The notes beneath the pieces are model-generated. The model did no database searches. It saw only the letters and a list, made by a program, of their open reading frames with translations, and was not told the origin of the DNA. DNA of 64,000 nt. Source: Saccharomonospora amisosensis. GTDB taxonomy: Bacteria > Actinomycetota > Actinomycetes > Mycobacteriales > Pseudonocardiaceae. The position numbers and the translations under genes were made by a program. This document shows, one piece after another, positions 8,818-17,243 of this stretch. Location of the stretch: contig NZ_JAAOYM010000001.1 of the NCBI RefSeq assembly GCF_011761185.1, positions 744,001 to 808,000 of the forward strand. The letters run 5' to 3'. The stretch's first letter is position 1; each line of letters starts with the position of its first letter.

Positions 8818-9039
8818 TTACGCGCCTGTTCGCGCAACGATGGCGACATCGAACGAGTCTTCGTCCTCGGCGTCGAGTGCGAGGTCGATGTACTCGCGTG
8901 CAGTGTCCTCGGCCTCGGTAAGTGATCGGGTCTGGGTGACACCCACACCGTCGATGTGCGGTTCCCAGCCATATGCCTGGCGCTCGGCCGTGACGGTATA
9001 GGTAGCTGGGTCGGCTCGATGCGGGTCCCAGTGCTCCAC
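8818..9039 (-). CDS. HicB-like antitoxin-family small protein
   Basis: About 73 residues from a GTG at 9039; an upstream GTG at 9087 would give 89. No good ribosome site is seen for either, so the start is uncertain. The pattern Y-T-V-T-A-E-R, G-W-E-P-H-I-D-G-V-G-V-T-Q-T-R-S-L and then a helix with AREYIDLAL resembles the partial RNase-H fold of HicB-type antitoxins. No HicA toxin gene is visible on either side. It may be a solitary HicB-like regulator. Its upstream region is shared with the divergent enoyl-CoA hydratase gene. Confidence 0.55.
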   Translation of the reverse strand: MEHWDPHRADPATYTVTAERQAYGWEPHIDGVGVTQTRSLTEAEDTAREYIDLALDAEDEDSFDVAIVARTGA

Positions 9040-9155
9040 ACGTTCAAGGTAAATGGGAGCTGGAAGCCCTGTGCGGACGCCTCCCACGTGCGCTCGAACG
9101 GGTCCCGGAGCTCGACCTGCCGCTTGACACGGCGTTCACCCGCTCTAAGAATGAC

Positions 9156-9175
9156 ACATGAACCACCTGTCATGT
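9156..9175. promoter_or_regulatory. Inverted-repeat operator, copy 1
   Basis: Arms ACATGA and TCATGT form a perfect inverted repeat around the 8-base spacer ACCACCTG, 23 bases before the enoyl-CoA hydratase start. A near-identical copy (spacer ACCACCTA) lies at 12375-12394, 24 bases before the next operon. The symmetry and size suit a dimeric TetR-type repressor; the TetR gene at 17240 in the same locus is the obvious candidate. Confidence 0.72.
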
Positions 9176-9198
9176 ATTGATCTTCCGGAAGGTGCTGG

Positions 9199-9984
9199 GT
9201 GAATCACAGCGCAGCCGCGACCGACCCACTGGTGCGTCGTCGCGACGAGGGCTCCGTCGCCGTCCTCACCCTCAACCGCCCCGAACGCCACAACGCTCTC
9301 GTGCCCGCGCTGCTGGATGGGCTCAGCGAGGCGATCGCGGGTGTTGCGGCCGACGACAGCGTGCGGTGCCTGGTGCTGGCAGCGCGGGGGCGCAGCTTCT
9401 CGACCGGCGGTGACGTTGCGGAGTTCGCCCGGCACACCGGCGACGAACTGGTCGGGTACGCGCGCAGGGTCGTGGGTGCCTTGCACGACACGGTCATGGC
9501 CCTGCTCGCCCTCGACGTGCCGTACGTCCCCGTGGTGCACGGTGCGGTCACCGGCGGTTCCCTCGGCCTCGTGTTGCCAGGCGACGTCGTGGTCGCCGGA
9601 CCGCGCGCGACCTTCGCCCCGTGGTACGTGCGGGTGGGGTTCTCGCCGGACGGAGGCTGGACCGCCCTGCTGCCAAGGAGGATCGGGCACGGGCGCGCGG
9701 CAAGCTGGCAGTTGACAAACCGCACCGTCGACGCCGTCACGGCCGAGCAGTGGGGTCTGGTCGACGAAGTCCACGACGATCCCGGTGCCCGAGCCATGGA
9801 GATCGCCCGGCACCTGGCCGGTATGCGCCCGGGCGCGGTCGCACGCACCAAGCGACTGGCGCGAGGTGACCTCGCCGCCGTGCGCGCGGGTCTGGACGCC
9901 GAACTGGAAAGCTTCGTCGAGCAGATCCAAACCGACGAGGCCGGCGCCGGAATGGCCGCCTTCCTCGCGGGAACGAAGCAGTGA
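9199..9984 (+). CDS. Enoyl-CoA hydratase/isomerase family protein
   Basis: A 261-residue crotonase-fold protein. The oxyanion-hole segment FSTGGDVAEFA and the HGAVTGGSLGLVLPGD region are clear. The two catalytic glutamates of classical hydratases are not at their usual places; instead it has G-F-S-P-D-G-G, the arrangement of PaaG-type isomerases where an Asp acts as base. It may therefore isomerise rather than hydrate an unsaturated acyl-CoA. GTG start with GGAAGGTG upstream. It is the first gene of a four-gene operon and carries a TetR-type operator just upstream. Confidence 0.85.
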   Translation: MNHSAAATDPLVRRRDEGSVAVLTLNRPERHNALVPALLDGLSEAIAGVAADDSVRCLVLAARGRSFSTGGDVAEFARHTGDELVGYARRVVGALHDTVMALLALDVPYVPVVHGAVTGGSLGLVLPGDVVVAGPRATFAPWYVRVGFSPDGGWTALLPRRIGHGRAASWQLTNRTVDAVTAEQWGLVDEVHDDPGARAMEIARHLAGMRPGAVARTKRLARGDLAAVRAGLDAELESFVEQIQTDEAGAGMAAFLAGTKQ

Positions 9985-10015
9985 GCAGCGAACCTCGTCG
10001 GCTGATCGGAGCGCC

Positions 10016-11533
10016 ATGCACCTGCCCGACCTGACAGCCAAGCGCGCCGAACTCCACCCGAACCGGGTGGCGCTGGTCGATCCCGAACGCGGTCGCGAGA
10101 TCACCTACGCCGCGCTGGAGGAGCGTGCCAGCCGGCTGGCCGGGCACCTGCGCACCGAGTGGCGGATCGAGCCAGGCGACCGGATCGCGACGCTCGCCCA
10201 CAACCGCACCGATGCGGTGGAGTTGCTGTTCGCCTGCGCCAAGACCGGTGCCGTGCTGGTACCGCTGAACTGGCGGCTCGCGCAGGCCGAACTGGAGTTC
10301 ATCCTCGCCGACGCCGAGGTCGTGGGATTGGTGCACGACACCGCCAACGCACCGATGGCGCGAACGCTCCAGGTCACCGCGAAGGGCGCCCGTGGCGCGA
10401 TCCGGCTGCTGTCCTTCGACGACGAGTACGAGGCAGCGCTGGATGCCGCCAGCGGCAGGCAGGTCGTGCACGAGCCCCGCGAGGAGAGCGCGCTGTGGTA
10501 CCTCATGTACACCTCCGGCACCACGGGCCGCCCCAAGGGCGTGCTGCAGACGGCAGGGATGGCACTGGTCAACCACCTCAACATCGGGATGGCCGCCGGG
10601 ATCACCTTCGAGGACGTCTTTCTCTCGGTACTGCCCCAGTTCCACACCGGCGGCTGGAACCTCTACACCCTGCCGATGCTGTTCGTCGGTGGTACCGCGA
10701 TCATCCCGTCCGGCTTCGACGCGGGCCAGTCACTGCGGCTGCTGCAGGACCGGGCCTCGGTCTTCTTCGGCGTGCCGACGATCTACCAGATGTTGGTCGA
10801 GCACCCGGACTTCGCTGCCGCCGACCTGTCCAGGGTCCGGTCGTGGTCGGCTGGCGGCGCGGCCATGCCGGTGCCGTTGCTGGAGCGGCTGGCCGACGCC
10901 GGGGTGTCTGTGCAGCAGGGGATGGGCATGACCGAGACCGGCCCCACCGTGTTCCTGCTCGACGAGGAACACGCGATCAGCAAGGCGGGATCGGTTGGCA
11001 AGCCGCAGCCGTTCGTCGACGTGCGGCTCGTTGACTCCCGCGGTCGTGATATCGCCCCGGGTGAGTCCGGTGAACTGCTGATCCGTGGCCCCGGCGTCAC
11101 TCCCGGATACTGGCGTAACCCCGAGGCCACCGAGCAGGCCTTCGAGGACGGCTGGCTACACAGCGGCGACGTGGGCAGGCAGGACGAGGACGGCTTCTTC
11201 TACATCGTCGACCGGGTCAAGGACATGTACATCTCCGGTGGCGAGAACGTCTACCCGGCCGAGGTGGAGGCGGTTATCCATCGGCTCCCCGGCGTGCGGT
11301 CGTGCGCGGTCATCGGTGTCGCCGACGAGCGGTGGGGAGAGGTCGGCCGCGCGGTGGTGGAGGTCGAGCCGGGTGCGGGGCTCGACGAGGAGGCCGTGCG
11401 TCGTCACTGCCGCGAGCACCTGGCCGGGTTCAAGGTGCCCGCGTCGGTGCGAATGGTTGCCGAGTTGCCGCGAAACGCGACGGGCAAGGTGCTCAAGCAC
11501 GTACTGCGCCACCAGCAGGGAGAGCCCGAATGA
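10016..11533 (+). CDS. Acyl-CoA synthetase (AMP-forming, ANL family)
   Basis: A 505-residue ligase that activates a carboxylic acid to acyl-AMP and then acyl-CoA. Motifs in order: YTSGTTGRPKG (ATP loop, about residue 165), GMGMTETGP (about 303), GWLHSGDVG (about 380) and the C-terminal P-R-N-A-T-G-K with the catalytic lysine. The ATG at 10016 is preceded by GGAG; the frame stays open upstream, but that part overlaps the hydratase gene and looks non-protein-like. It overlaps the MaoC-like gene by four bases. In context it would activate the substrate brought in by the neighbouring ABC importer. Confidence 0.92.
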   Translation: MHLPDLTAKRAELHPNRVALVDPERGREITYAALEERASRLAGHLRTEWRIEPGDRIATLAHNRTDAVELLFACAKTGAVLVPLNWRLAQAELEFILADAEVVGLVHDTANAPMARTLQVTAKGARGAIRLLSFDDEYEAALDAASGRQVVHEPREESALWYLMYTSGTTGRPKGVLQTAGMALVNHLNIGMAAGITFEDVFLSVLPQFHTGGWNLYTLPMLFVGGTAIIPSGFDAGQSLRLLQDRASVFFGVPTIYQMLVEHPDFAAADLSRVRSWSAGGAAMPVPLLERLADAGVSVQQGMGMTETGPTVFLLDEEHAISKAGSVGKPQPFVDVRLVDSRGRDIAPGESGELLIRGPGVTPGYWRNPEATEQAFEDGWLHSGDVGRQDEDGFFYIVDRVKDMYISGGENVYPAEVEAVIHRLPGVRSCAVIGVADERWGEVGRAVVEVEPGAGLDEEAVRRHCREHLAGFKVPASVRMVAELPRNATGKVLKHVLRHQQGEPE

Positions 11534-11925
11534 GCCACGAGTCCGACTTCCTGGTCGTGACCCAGGAGCACCTGGACGGTTTCGCCGAGATCTCCGGTGA
11601 CGACAACCCGATCCACGTCGACGCGGAATACGCCGCGACGACACCGTTCCGGCTGCCAGTGGCTCACGGCATGTTCCTCTTCTCGCTGGTCCGGGCGCGG
11701 GTGCGTCGTCACTGGCCGGATGCCCGGCTGGTTGAGCAGCGACTGATGTTCCCCGCGCCTACTCCGGTGGGAGCGCGGATTCGGGTGGTGCTGGAGGAGC
11801 GGCCCGCCAAGCCGGGAGAACTGGCGCTGGCGACCCGGGTGGTGCACGAGGACGGCACGGTGGGACTCACCGGCGAGTGTCGCATGTGGATCGACCCGGG
11901 CCACCGCGCGGAGGAGGCGACGTGA
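11530..11925 (+). CDS. MaoC-like (hot-dog) dehydratase
   Basis: A 131-residue single hot-dog domain with the (R)-hydratase signature: F-A-E-I-S-G-D-D-N-P-I-H-V-D (catalytic Asp and His) and a following A-H-G-M-F. Such proteins hydrate 2-enoyl-CoA to (R)-3-hydroxyacyl-CoA. It is coupled by overlapping stop and start codons to the acyl-CoA synthetase before it and the second hot-dog protein after it. Single-domain MaoC proteins in Actinobacteria often form heterodimers with a neighbour that lacks the motif, which fits the next gene. Confidence 0.85.
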   Translation: MSHESDFLVVTQEHLDGFAEISGDDNPIHVDAEYAATTPFRLPVAHGMFLFSLVRARVRRHWPDARLVEQRLMFPAPTPVGARIRVVLEERPAKPGELALATRVVHEDGTVGLTGECRMWIDPGHRAEEAT

Positions 11926-12305
11926 TGAGTGACTGGTGGGAGACGGCGGTGGGCCGCTCGCGAACGCTGTATCGCACTTTCAGCGAGGCCGACCTGACCT
12001 CGTACGGCGCGCTGGCGGGCGACACCTGCCCGGAAGGTGAGGTACCCGAGCCGCTGGTGGCGGGTCTGTTCTCGACGCTGCTGGGGGTTCACCTGCCCGG
12101 TCGCGGCACCAACTACCTCAAGCAGGCGCTGCGGCCGGTCTCGGCGGCGCGTATCGGGGAGGAACTCGCGGCGACGATCGAGGTGGTTCGGGTGGTGCCT
12201 GACAAGCGGTTGGTCTACCTGGCCACCACCTGCCACGGCGCGGACGGTCGCACCGTGGCCGAAGGGGAAGCACTGGTCCTGGCCGGAGGCATCCCCACGC
12301 CCTGA
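11925..12305 (+). CDS. MaoC-like partner protein (hot-dog fold, no clear catalytic motif)
   Basis: A 126-residue protein starting at an ATG (a GTG three bases earlier is also possible) behind GGAGG. The pattern YRTFSEADLTSYGALAGDT aligns with the helix of hot-dog dehydratases, but the D-x-N-P-x-H motif is replaced by D-T-C-P-E-G, and the later GLFSTLLGVHLPG segment matches the hot-dog core. It probably forms a heterodimer with the catalytic MaoC-like protein encoded just upstream, as in steroid side-chain hydratases. Operon 1 ends here. Confidence 0.72.
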   Translation: MSDWWETAVGRSRTLYRTFSEADLTSYGALAGDTCPEGEVPEPLVAGLFSTLLGVHLPGRGTNYLKQALRPVSAARIGEELAATIEVVRVVPDKRLVYLATTCHGADGRTVAEGEALVLAGGIPTP

Positions 12306-12374
12306 ACGGCGCTGAACAGCGAGAAGTCTCGCCAGCAATACTCGCCACAGCTTCATCACGCACCTAGTCATGAG

Positions 12375-12394
12375 ACATGAACCACCTATCATGT
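12375..12394. promoter_or_regulatory. Inverted-repeat operator, copy 2
   Basis: ACATGA and TCATGT arms around spacer ACCACCTA, differing from copy 1 (9156-9175) by one spacer base, and 24 bases before the ATG of the substrate-binding protein gene. The equal distance to the start codon in both copies suggests overlap with the promoter and shared repression. Confidence 0.74.
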
Positions 12395-12418
12395 TGAGAC
12401 GTCCAAAGGAGGACTGAC

Positions 12419-13621
12419 ATGGCCAACAGCTCAACGTTCAAGAGGGTGCGACTGGGTGCACTCCTCGTCGGCAGCCTGGCGCTCGTCGTCGGAGCGTGCG
12501 CGTCGGAGGACCCGTCGGGCGGCGGTGACGCCGGCCCGGTCAAGGTCGGCGTCGTCACGTCGCAAAGTGGACTGCTCTCGGCCTACGGCGAGCAGTTCAC
12601 GCAGGGTTTCAAGGCGGGCATCGACTACGCCACCGACGGCACCGGCGAGGTCGACGGGCGAAAGCTCGACATCGAGTACGCCGACGACGGCACCGACCCG
12701 GCCAAGGCGACCGCGGCGGTCACCTCGATGGTCGGCAAGGGCACCCAGATCATCACCGGCCCGGTCTCCTCAGGTGTTGCCGTGCAGGTCGCCCCACTTG
12801 CCGAGCAGAACCAGTTCCTCTACATCTCCGGCTCCGCCGCCACCGATGCCATCACCGGTATCAACGACTACACCTTCCGCTCCGGCCGGCAGACCTATCA
12901 GGACGTGGTGACCTCGGCGCGCATCGTGGGCGACCTCAACGGCAAGAAGGTCGTCGTGTTCGCCCAGGACTACGAGTTCGGCCAGGCCAACGTGGCCGCG
13001 GTCAAGGCGGTCCTCGGTGAGGAGCAGGGCGCCGACGTGGTGCCCGTGCTGGCGCCGGTCGACGCGACCGACCTCACGCCCTTCGCCCGACAGGTGATCG
13101 ACGAGAAGCCGGATCTGGTCTTCGCCGCCTGGGCGGGCGAGACCACCAACGCGATGTGGCAGTCGCTGTCGCAACAGGGCGTCTTCGACGACACCGTCGT
13201 CGTGACCGGCCTCGCCGACCGTGCCTCGTTCGACAGCTTCGGACCCGCGGCGCAGCGCATCGACTTCGTCTCGCACTACTTCGCCGAGGCCAGCGACAAC
13301 GAGCCCAACAAGGCACTCGTCTCCTATTTGGAGGGTGAGAATGTCAAGGCGGACATCTTCCACAACGACGGCTTCGTTGCGGCGCAGTTGGTCGTGCGGG
13401 CCGTTCGCGAGGGCGGCGACGACGTCAACGGCATGATCGAGGCGCTGGAGGGCTGGGAGTTCACCGGTCCGAAGGGCCAGCAGCGAATCCGCGAGGAGGA
13501 CCACGCCATGCTCCAGCCGATGTTCACCGCGTCCCTCACCGGTGAGGTCGGCGCCCTCACGCCCGAACTCGGCGAAACCCTGGCCGCCGAGGACATCGCA
13601 CCGCCCGTCGCGAGCGAATGA
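12419..13621 (+). CDS. ABC transporter substrate-binding lipoprotein, branched-chain amino acid type
   Basis: A 400-residue periplasmic-binding-fold protein. The N-terminus has a lipoprotein signal with lipobox L-V-V-G-A-C (lipidated Cys about 27), so it is anchored outside the membrane. The body shows the LivJ/LivK type-1 pattern (VKVGVVTSQSGLLSAYGEQ, DDGTDPAKA, ITGPVSSGVA). The start has a strong AAAGGAGGA site. It is the first gene of operon 2 and is followed by two ATPases and two permeases. Given the acyl-CoA enzymes around it, the ligand is more likely an aromatic, branched or polycyclic acid than an amino acid; this is inference. Confidence 0.9.
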   Translation: MANSSTFKRVRLGALLVGSLALVVGACASEDPSGGGDAGPVKVGVVTSQSGLLSAYGEQFTQGFKAGIDYATDGTGEVDGRKLDIEYADDGTDPAKATAAVTSMVGKGTQIITGPVSSGVAVQVAPLAEQNQFLYISGSAATDAITGINDYTFRSGRQTYQDVVTSARIVGDLNGKKVVVFAQDYEFGQANVAAVKAVLGEEQGADVVPVLAPVDATDLTPFARQVIDEKPDLVFAAWAGETTNAMWQSLSQQGVFDDTVVVTGLADRASFDSFGPAAQRIDFVSHYFAEASDNEPNKALVSYLEGENVKADIFHNDGFVAAQLVVRAVREGGDDVNGMIEALEGWEFTGPKGQQRIREEDHAMLQPMFTASLTGEVGALTPELGETLAAEDIAPPVASE

Positions 13622-13634
13622 CCGGAGCCCGTTC

Positions 13635-14441
13635 GTGAGCGCAGTAGAGAATCAGAGTGACTCGCGAGGGTCGGTGCGCCCGACCCTCGCGGGGAACCCC
13701 GTGGTCCGGACCGAGGGGCTTTCGTTCACCGTTGGCCGGGTGGGGATCGTCTCCGAGGTCGACCTCGAGGTCCGCGAGGCGGAGTTCCTCGCCGTGATCG
13801 GCCCCAACGGTGCGGGCAAGACCACCCTGTTCAACCTGCTGACCGGGCTGTACAAGCCGACAGGCGGCCGGATACTGCTCGGCGGCGAGGACGTGACCCG
13901 GCTCAGCCCGGCGAGGCGGGCACGCCGAGGGATGGCCCGCAGCTTCCAGGTGACCAGCCTCTTCTCCCGGCTCACCGTGCTGGAGAACGTTCGGCTGGCG
14001 GCCCGCGCCCACCTCGGTGGCTCGGGTCGGATCTGGGGCCGCGTGCACCGCCGCGACGAAGCCGTCAGGCGGGCGCGGGAAGCGCTGGAGACCGTCGGCC
14101 TTGCCGACCGGGCCGGTGAGGTCGCCGCCAACCTCTCGCACGGCGACAAGCGCAAGCTCGACCTCGCCATCGCGATCGCGGGCGAGCCGAAGGTGCTGCT
14201 GCTGGACGAACCCACCGCGGGCATGGGTGCCGACGACCTGCCGCCGGTCATCGAACTGATCAGCGAGATCCACCGCCGCGGCACGACCATCGTCATGGTC
14301 GAGCACCGGATGGACCTGATCCTCGGACTTGCCGACCGGATCGCGGTAGTGCACCACGGTGCCCTGCTGGCCTGCGGCGAGCCGGACGCGGTGATGGCCG
14401 ACGAGACCGTGCAGACCGCCTATCTGGGAGAACCCCTGTGA
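13635..14441 (+). CDS. ABC transporter ATP-binding protein, LivG type
   Basis: A 268-residue ATPase. Walker A GPNGAGKT, signature-like LSHGDKRKLDLA (an LSHG variant common in LivG proteins), Walker B VLLLDEPTAG and H-loop V-E-H-R-M-D are all present. The GTG at 13635 follows CGGAG; a longer in-frame extension overlapping the binding-protein gene is unlikely. It would energise import by the LivHM-like permeases encoded downstream, together with the LivF-type protein. The stop overlaps the next start. Confidence 0.92.
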   Translation: MSAVENQSDSRGSVRPTLAGNPVVRTEGLSFTVGRVGIVSEVDLEVREAEFLAVIGPNGAGKTTLFNLLTGLYKPTGGRILLGGEDVTRLSPARRARRGMARSFQVTSLFSRLTVLENVRLAARAHLGGSGRIWGRVHRRDEAVRRAREALETVGLADRAGEVAANLSHGDKRKLDLAIAIAGEPKVLLLDEPTAGMGADDLPPVIELISEIHRRGTTIVMVEHRMDLILGLADRIAVVHHGALLACGEPDAVMADETVQTAYLGEPL

Positions 14442-15199
14442 CCACCGTCCCAACCGACCAGCGGGCGCCGGGCGCAGCGTCGACCGCCGACCCCATCCTG
14501 GAGTTGCGGGGTGTCGATGCCTTCATCGGCGAGTCGCACATCCTGCACCGCGTCGGGTTCTCGGTGCCCTCGGGCGAGATCACCGCGCTGCTTGGGCGCA
14601 ACGGTGCGGGCAAGACCACCACACTTCGCAGCATCCTCGGTCTGGTCGAGCGGCGCGGCACGATCCGCCTCGAGGGGCACGACGTTTCGGGGAAAGCCCC
14701 GCACGAAGTGGTGCGACGCGGCGTCGGCTACGTGCCCGAGAACCGCGACGTCTTCGCGGGGCTTACCGTTGCCGAGAACCTGCGCCTTGCTGAGCGCCAC
14801 GGCGCGGGCCACCGCTACGACCTGGTCTACGAGCTGTTCCCGCGACTGAAGGAACGCCTGACGCAACGGGCGGGCTCGATGTCCGGTGGCGAGCAGCAGA
14901 TGCTGGCGCTGGCACGTGCCCTGCTCAACGACGACAACAAGCTCCTGCTCATCGACGAACCCAGTCAGGGCCTGGCACCCAACCTGGTGCGGGAGGTCGC
15001 GATCGCTCTCGAGCGGATGGCCGAGTTGGTGACCACCGTCGTCGTCGAGCAGAACCTCGCGGTGATCCGCCACATGGCCCGCCGTGTCGTGGTGCTCGAC
15101 CAGGGCCGCGTCGTGCATCAGGGGCCCGCTCGCGAACTCTTCGAGGACGAGCGGTTGACCCACGAACTTCTCGGTGTGGCACGCGGAGGTGACCGCTGA
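14438..15199 (+). CDS. ABC transporter ATP-binding protein, LivF type
   Basis: A 253-residue ATPase with Walker A GRNGAGKT, Q-loop region, signature MSGGEQQMLALARAL and Walker B LLLIDEPSQGL, the usual LivF variant with Ser-Gln after the catalytic Glu-Pro. The N-terminal 25 residues are a poorly conserved leader. It starts with GTG overlapping the stop of the LivG-type gene and ends in a one-base overlap with the permease gene. It forms the second nucleotide-binding subunit of this importer. Confidence 0.92.
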   Translation: MTTVPTDQRAPGAASTADPILELRGVDAFIGESHILHRVGFSVPSGEITALLGRNGAGKTTTLRSILGLVERRGTIRLEGHDVSGKAPHEVVRRGVGYVPENRDVFAGLTVAENLRLAERHGAGHRYDLVYELFPRLKERLTQRAGSMSGGEQQMLALARALLNDDNKLLLIDEPSQGLAPNLVREVAIALERMAELVTTVVVEQNLAVIRHMARRVVVLDQGRVVHQGPARELFEDERLTHELLGVARGGDR

Positions 15200-16086
15200 T
15201 GACCACCTTCCTGTTGCTGACCATCACCGGGCTCGGGCTGGCAGGGCTGTACTTCCTGGTCGCCTCCGGACTGTCGCTGATCTACGGTTTGATGGACGTC
15301 CTCAACTTCGCCCACGCCGCGTTCCTTACGATCGGCGCCTACGCCTCCTGGCTGGTCGCCGCCAAGCTGAGCGGGACTTTGCCCGTGTGGCTGGTGTTCC
15401 TGCTCGGCCTGCTCGCCGGGCTGGTCGTCGGCACGCTCGCAGCCGTGCTGATGGAAGTGGGAATGGTCCGGCGGCTCTACGGCGACCACGTCGGCCAGGT
15501 GCTGCTGACCGTCGGGTTGCTGCTGGCGATCACCGCGCTGACCCGGGCCGTGTTCGGGTCCGATCCGGTGCGCGTCGTCGTGCCCGCGTGGTTCAACGAC
15601 GTCACCCGCATCGGCGGAGCAGCGGTTCCCAACTCGCGGCTGGTGGTGATCGTCTCGGCCGTCGCGGTCTTCGCCGCGCTGATGTTCTTCCTGCGGCGCA
15701 CCCGCTACGGGTTGGTCATTCGCGCGGGTGTCGAGAACCGCGCCATGGTCTCGGCTCTCGGCATCGACGTCGGTCGCGCGTTCACACTCGTGTTCGCGAT
15801 CGGAGGCGCGCTGGCCTCGCTCGCGGGCATCCTGACCGGCACCTTCTTCGGCTCCATCACCGCTGACCAGGGGACCAGCCTGCTGATCTTCGCCTTCATC
15901 GTCGTGATCATCGGCGGGCTCGGTTCGATCCCCGGTTCGGCGCTCGCGGCGTTGGCGGTGGGTCTGTTGCAGCAGTACGCCAACTACTACGGCGCCGTCG
16001 GCATCGGCGACCTGATCGTGGTGGCCATGCTGGCCGTTGTCCTGCTGGTGCGGCCGCAGGGACTTCTGGGAAGGGTGACGACATGA
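15199..16086 (+). CDS. Branched-chain-type ABC permease, LivH type
   Basis: A 295-residue inner-membrane protein with about eight hydrophobic segments. LSLIYGLMDVLNFAHA near residue 30 is the typical LivH signature (G-x-x-N-F-A-H-G-x-x), and the cytoplasmic loop RRTRYGLVIRAGVENRAMVSALGI is the EAA-like ATPase contact. It overlaps the LivF-type gene upstream and the LivM-type gene downstream, as usual for this transporter family. Confidence 0.92.
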   Translation: MTTFLLLTITGLGLAGLYFLVASGLSLIYGLMDVLNFAHAAFLTIGAYASWLVAAKLSGTLPVWLVFLLGLLAGLVVGTLAAVLMEVGMVRRLYGDHVGQVLLTVGLLLAITALTRAVFGSDPVRVVVPAWFNDVTRIGGAAVPNSRLVVIVSAVAVFAALMFFLRRTRYGLVIRAGVENRAMVSALGIDVGRAFTLVFAIGGALASLAGILTGTFFGSITADQGTSLLIFAFIVVIIGGLGSIPGSALAALAVGLLQQYANYYGAVGIGDLIVVAMLAVVLLVRPQGLLGRVTT

Positions 16087-17243
16087 CCATCCCCGCATCG
16101 CCGAAGCCGCGCTGGGCGGTCGGCGTGGTACTGGTCGCCGTGGCGGCGGTGTTGCCGTTGCTGCACCGCGACGTGCCGTACGTCTTCGACGGCGCCCTCG
16201 ACAGCCCCGGCGTGCTGCACCTGCTTGCGCTGATGCTGGTTTTCGGAGCCCTCGCGATGACCTACGACCTGATGTTCGGGTTCACCGGACTGCTGTCCTT
16301 CGGGCATGCCCTCTACTTCGCGCTCGGCGTCTACGGCACGGTCGTGGTGCTGTCCGAACTCGACCTGGGCTTCGCGGGCAGTGTGCTGCTGGTGGCGGTC
16401 GGCGGGATCGTGCTGCCGTTGCTCGTGGGCGCGGTGTGCCTGCGGGTCAAGGACATCGCGTTCGCGATGGTGACGCTGGCTTTCGCCCAGGCTGGCGCGA
16501 TTTTCGTGATGCGGGATCCATTCGACATCACCGGCGGTGAACTCGGCAGGGCACTGCCCTTCCGGGAGGTGCCGGACGTGTTCGTCGGGATCGTCAACTC
16601 CCGCAACATCTACTGGCTGGCGCTCGCACTCGTGGTCGTTGTCTACCTGGTGGCCCGCGTCGCCACCGCGTCGCCGACCGGCCGGGTCTGGCAGGCGATC
16701 AGGGAGAACGAGCGTCGAGTCGGTGTACTCGGTCTCGCGCCGTACCGGTTCAAGCTGACGGTGTTCGTGCTGGCGTCGTTCCTCGCCACTATGTGCGGCG
16801 TCGTCTACGTTCTCGCGGTCGGCGGTGCCAACCCGACGGTGACCACCCCGACCTTCACCCTCATCCTGCTGGTGATGGTGGTGCTGGGTGGCGCGGGCAG
16901 GCTCTGGGGCGCGCTGGTGGGCGGCATGCTCTACACCTACCTCGACAACCGGCTCGCGCAACTGGCGGCGTCCCCTTCGGTGGGCGAGCTTCCCGCCGTG
17001 ATCCGGGTCCCGCTCTCCGAGCCGTTGTTCGCGCTCGGTCTCCTCTTCGTCGTGGTCGTCCTGTTCGTTCCCGGGGGTGTCGCGGGACTCGTGACCGGAC
17101 GTCGTGGCGCGGGAAGTTGGCGCCCGCCGTGGCGCGGTCGTGGTGGCGGGGACGGGTCGTCCTCACGCACGGCAGAATCCGGCGAGCAAGCCCCGACAGC
17201 CGAACGAGCCGCACAAGACGTAACTGAAGGAGTGGCCCGGTGA
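16083..17243 (+). CDS. Branched-chain-type ABC permease, LivM type
   Basis: A 386-residue membrane protein, longer than LivH as expected. DLMFGFTGLLSFGHALYFALG is the LivM counterpart of the permease signature, and the later loop VWQAIRENERRVGVLGLAPYRFKL is the ATPase contact region. After the last membrane segment (about residue 335) there is a hydrophilic tail rich in Arg, Gly and Ser of about 45 residues, a tail that varies in this family. Its stop overlaps the start of the TetR gene. Confidence 0.9.
   Translation: MTIPASPKPRWAVGVVLVAVAAVLPLLHRDVPYVFDGALDSPGVLHLLALMLVFGALAMTYDLMFGFTGLLSFGHALYFALGVYGTVVVLSELDLGFAGSVLLVAVGGIVLPLLVGAVCLRVKDIAFAMVTLAFAQAGAIFVMRDPFDITGGELGRALPFREVPDVFVGIVNSRNIYWLALALVVVVYLVARVATASPTGRVWQAIRENERRVGVLGLAPYRFKLTVFVLASFLATMCGVVYVLAVGGANPTVTTPTFTLILLVMVVLGGAGRLWGALVGGMLYTYLDNRLAQLAASPSVGELPAVIRVPLSEPLFALGLLFVVVVLFVPGGVAGLVTGRRGAGSWRPPWRGRGGGDGSSSRTAESGEQAPTAERAAQDVTEGVAR

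Noticed and set aside
8715-9173. Long minus-strand frame over the HicB-like gene
   Set aside because: Composition is non-protein-like (long runs of Arg, Pro, Ser and Thr) and it overlaps the better-supported HicB-like frame and the operator at 9156.
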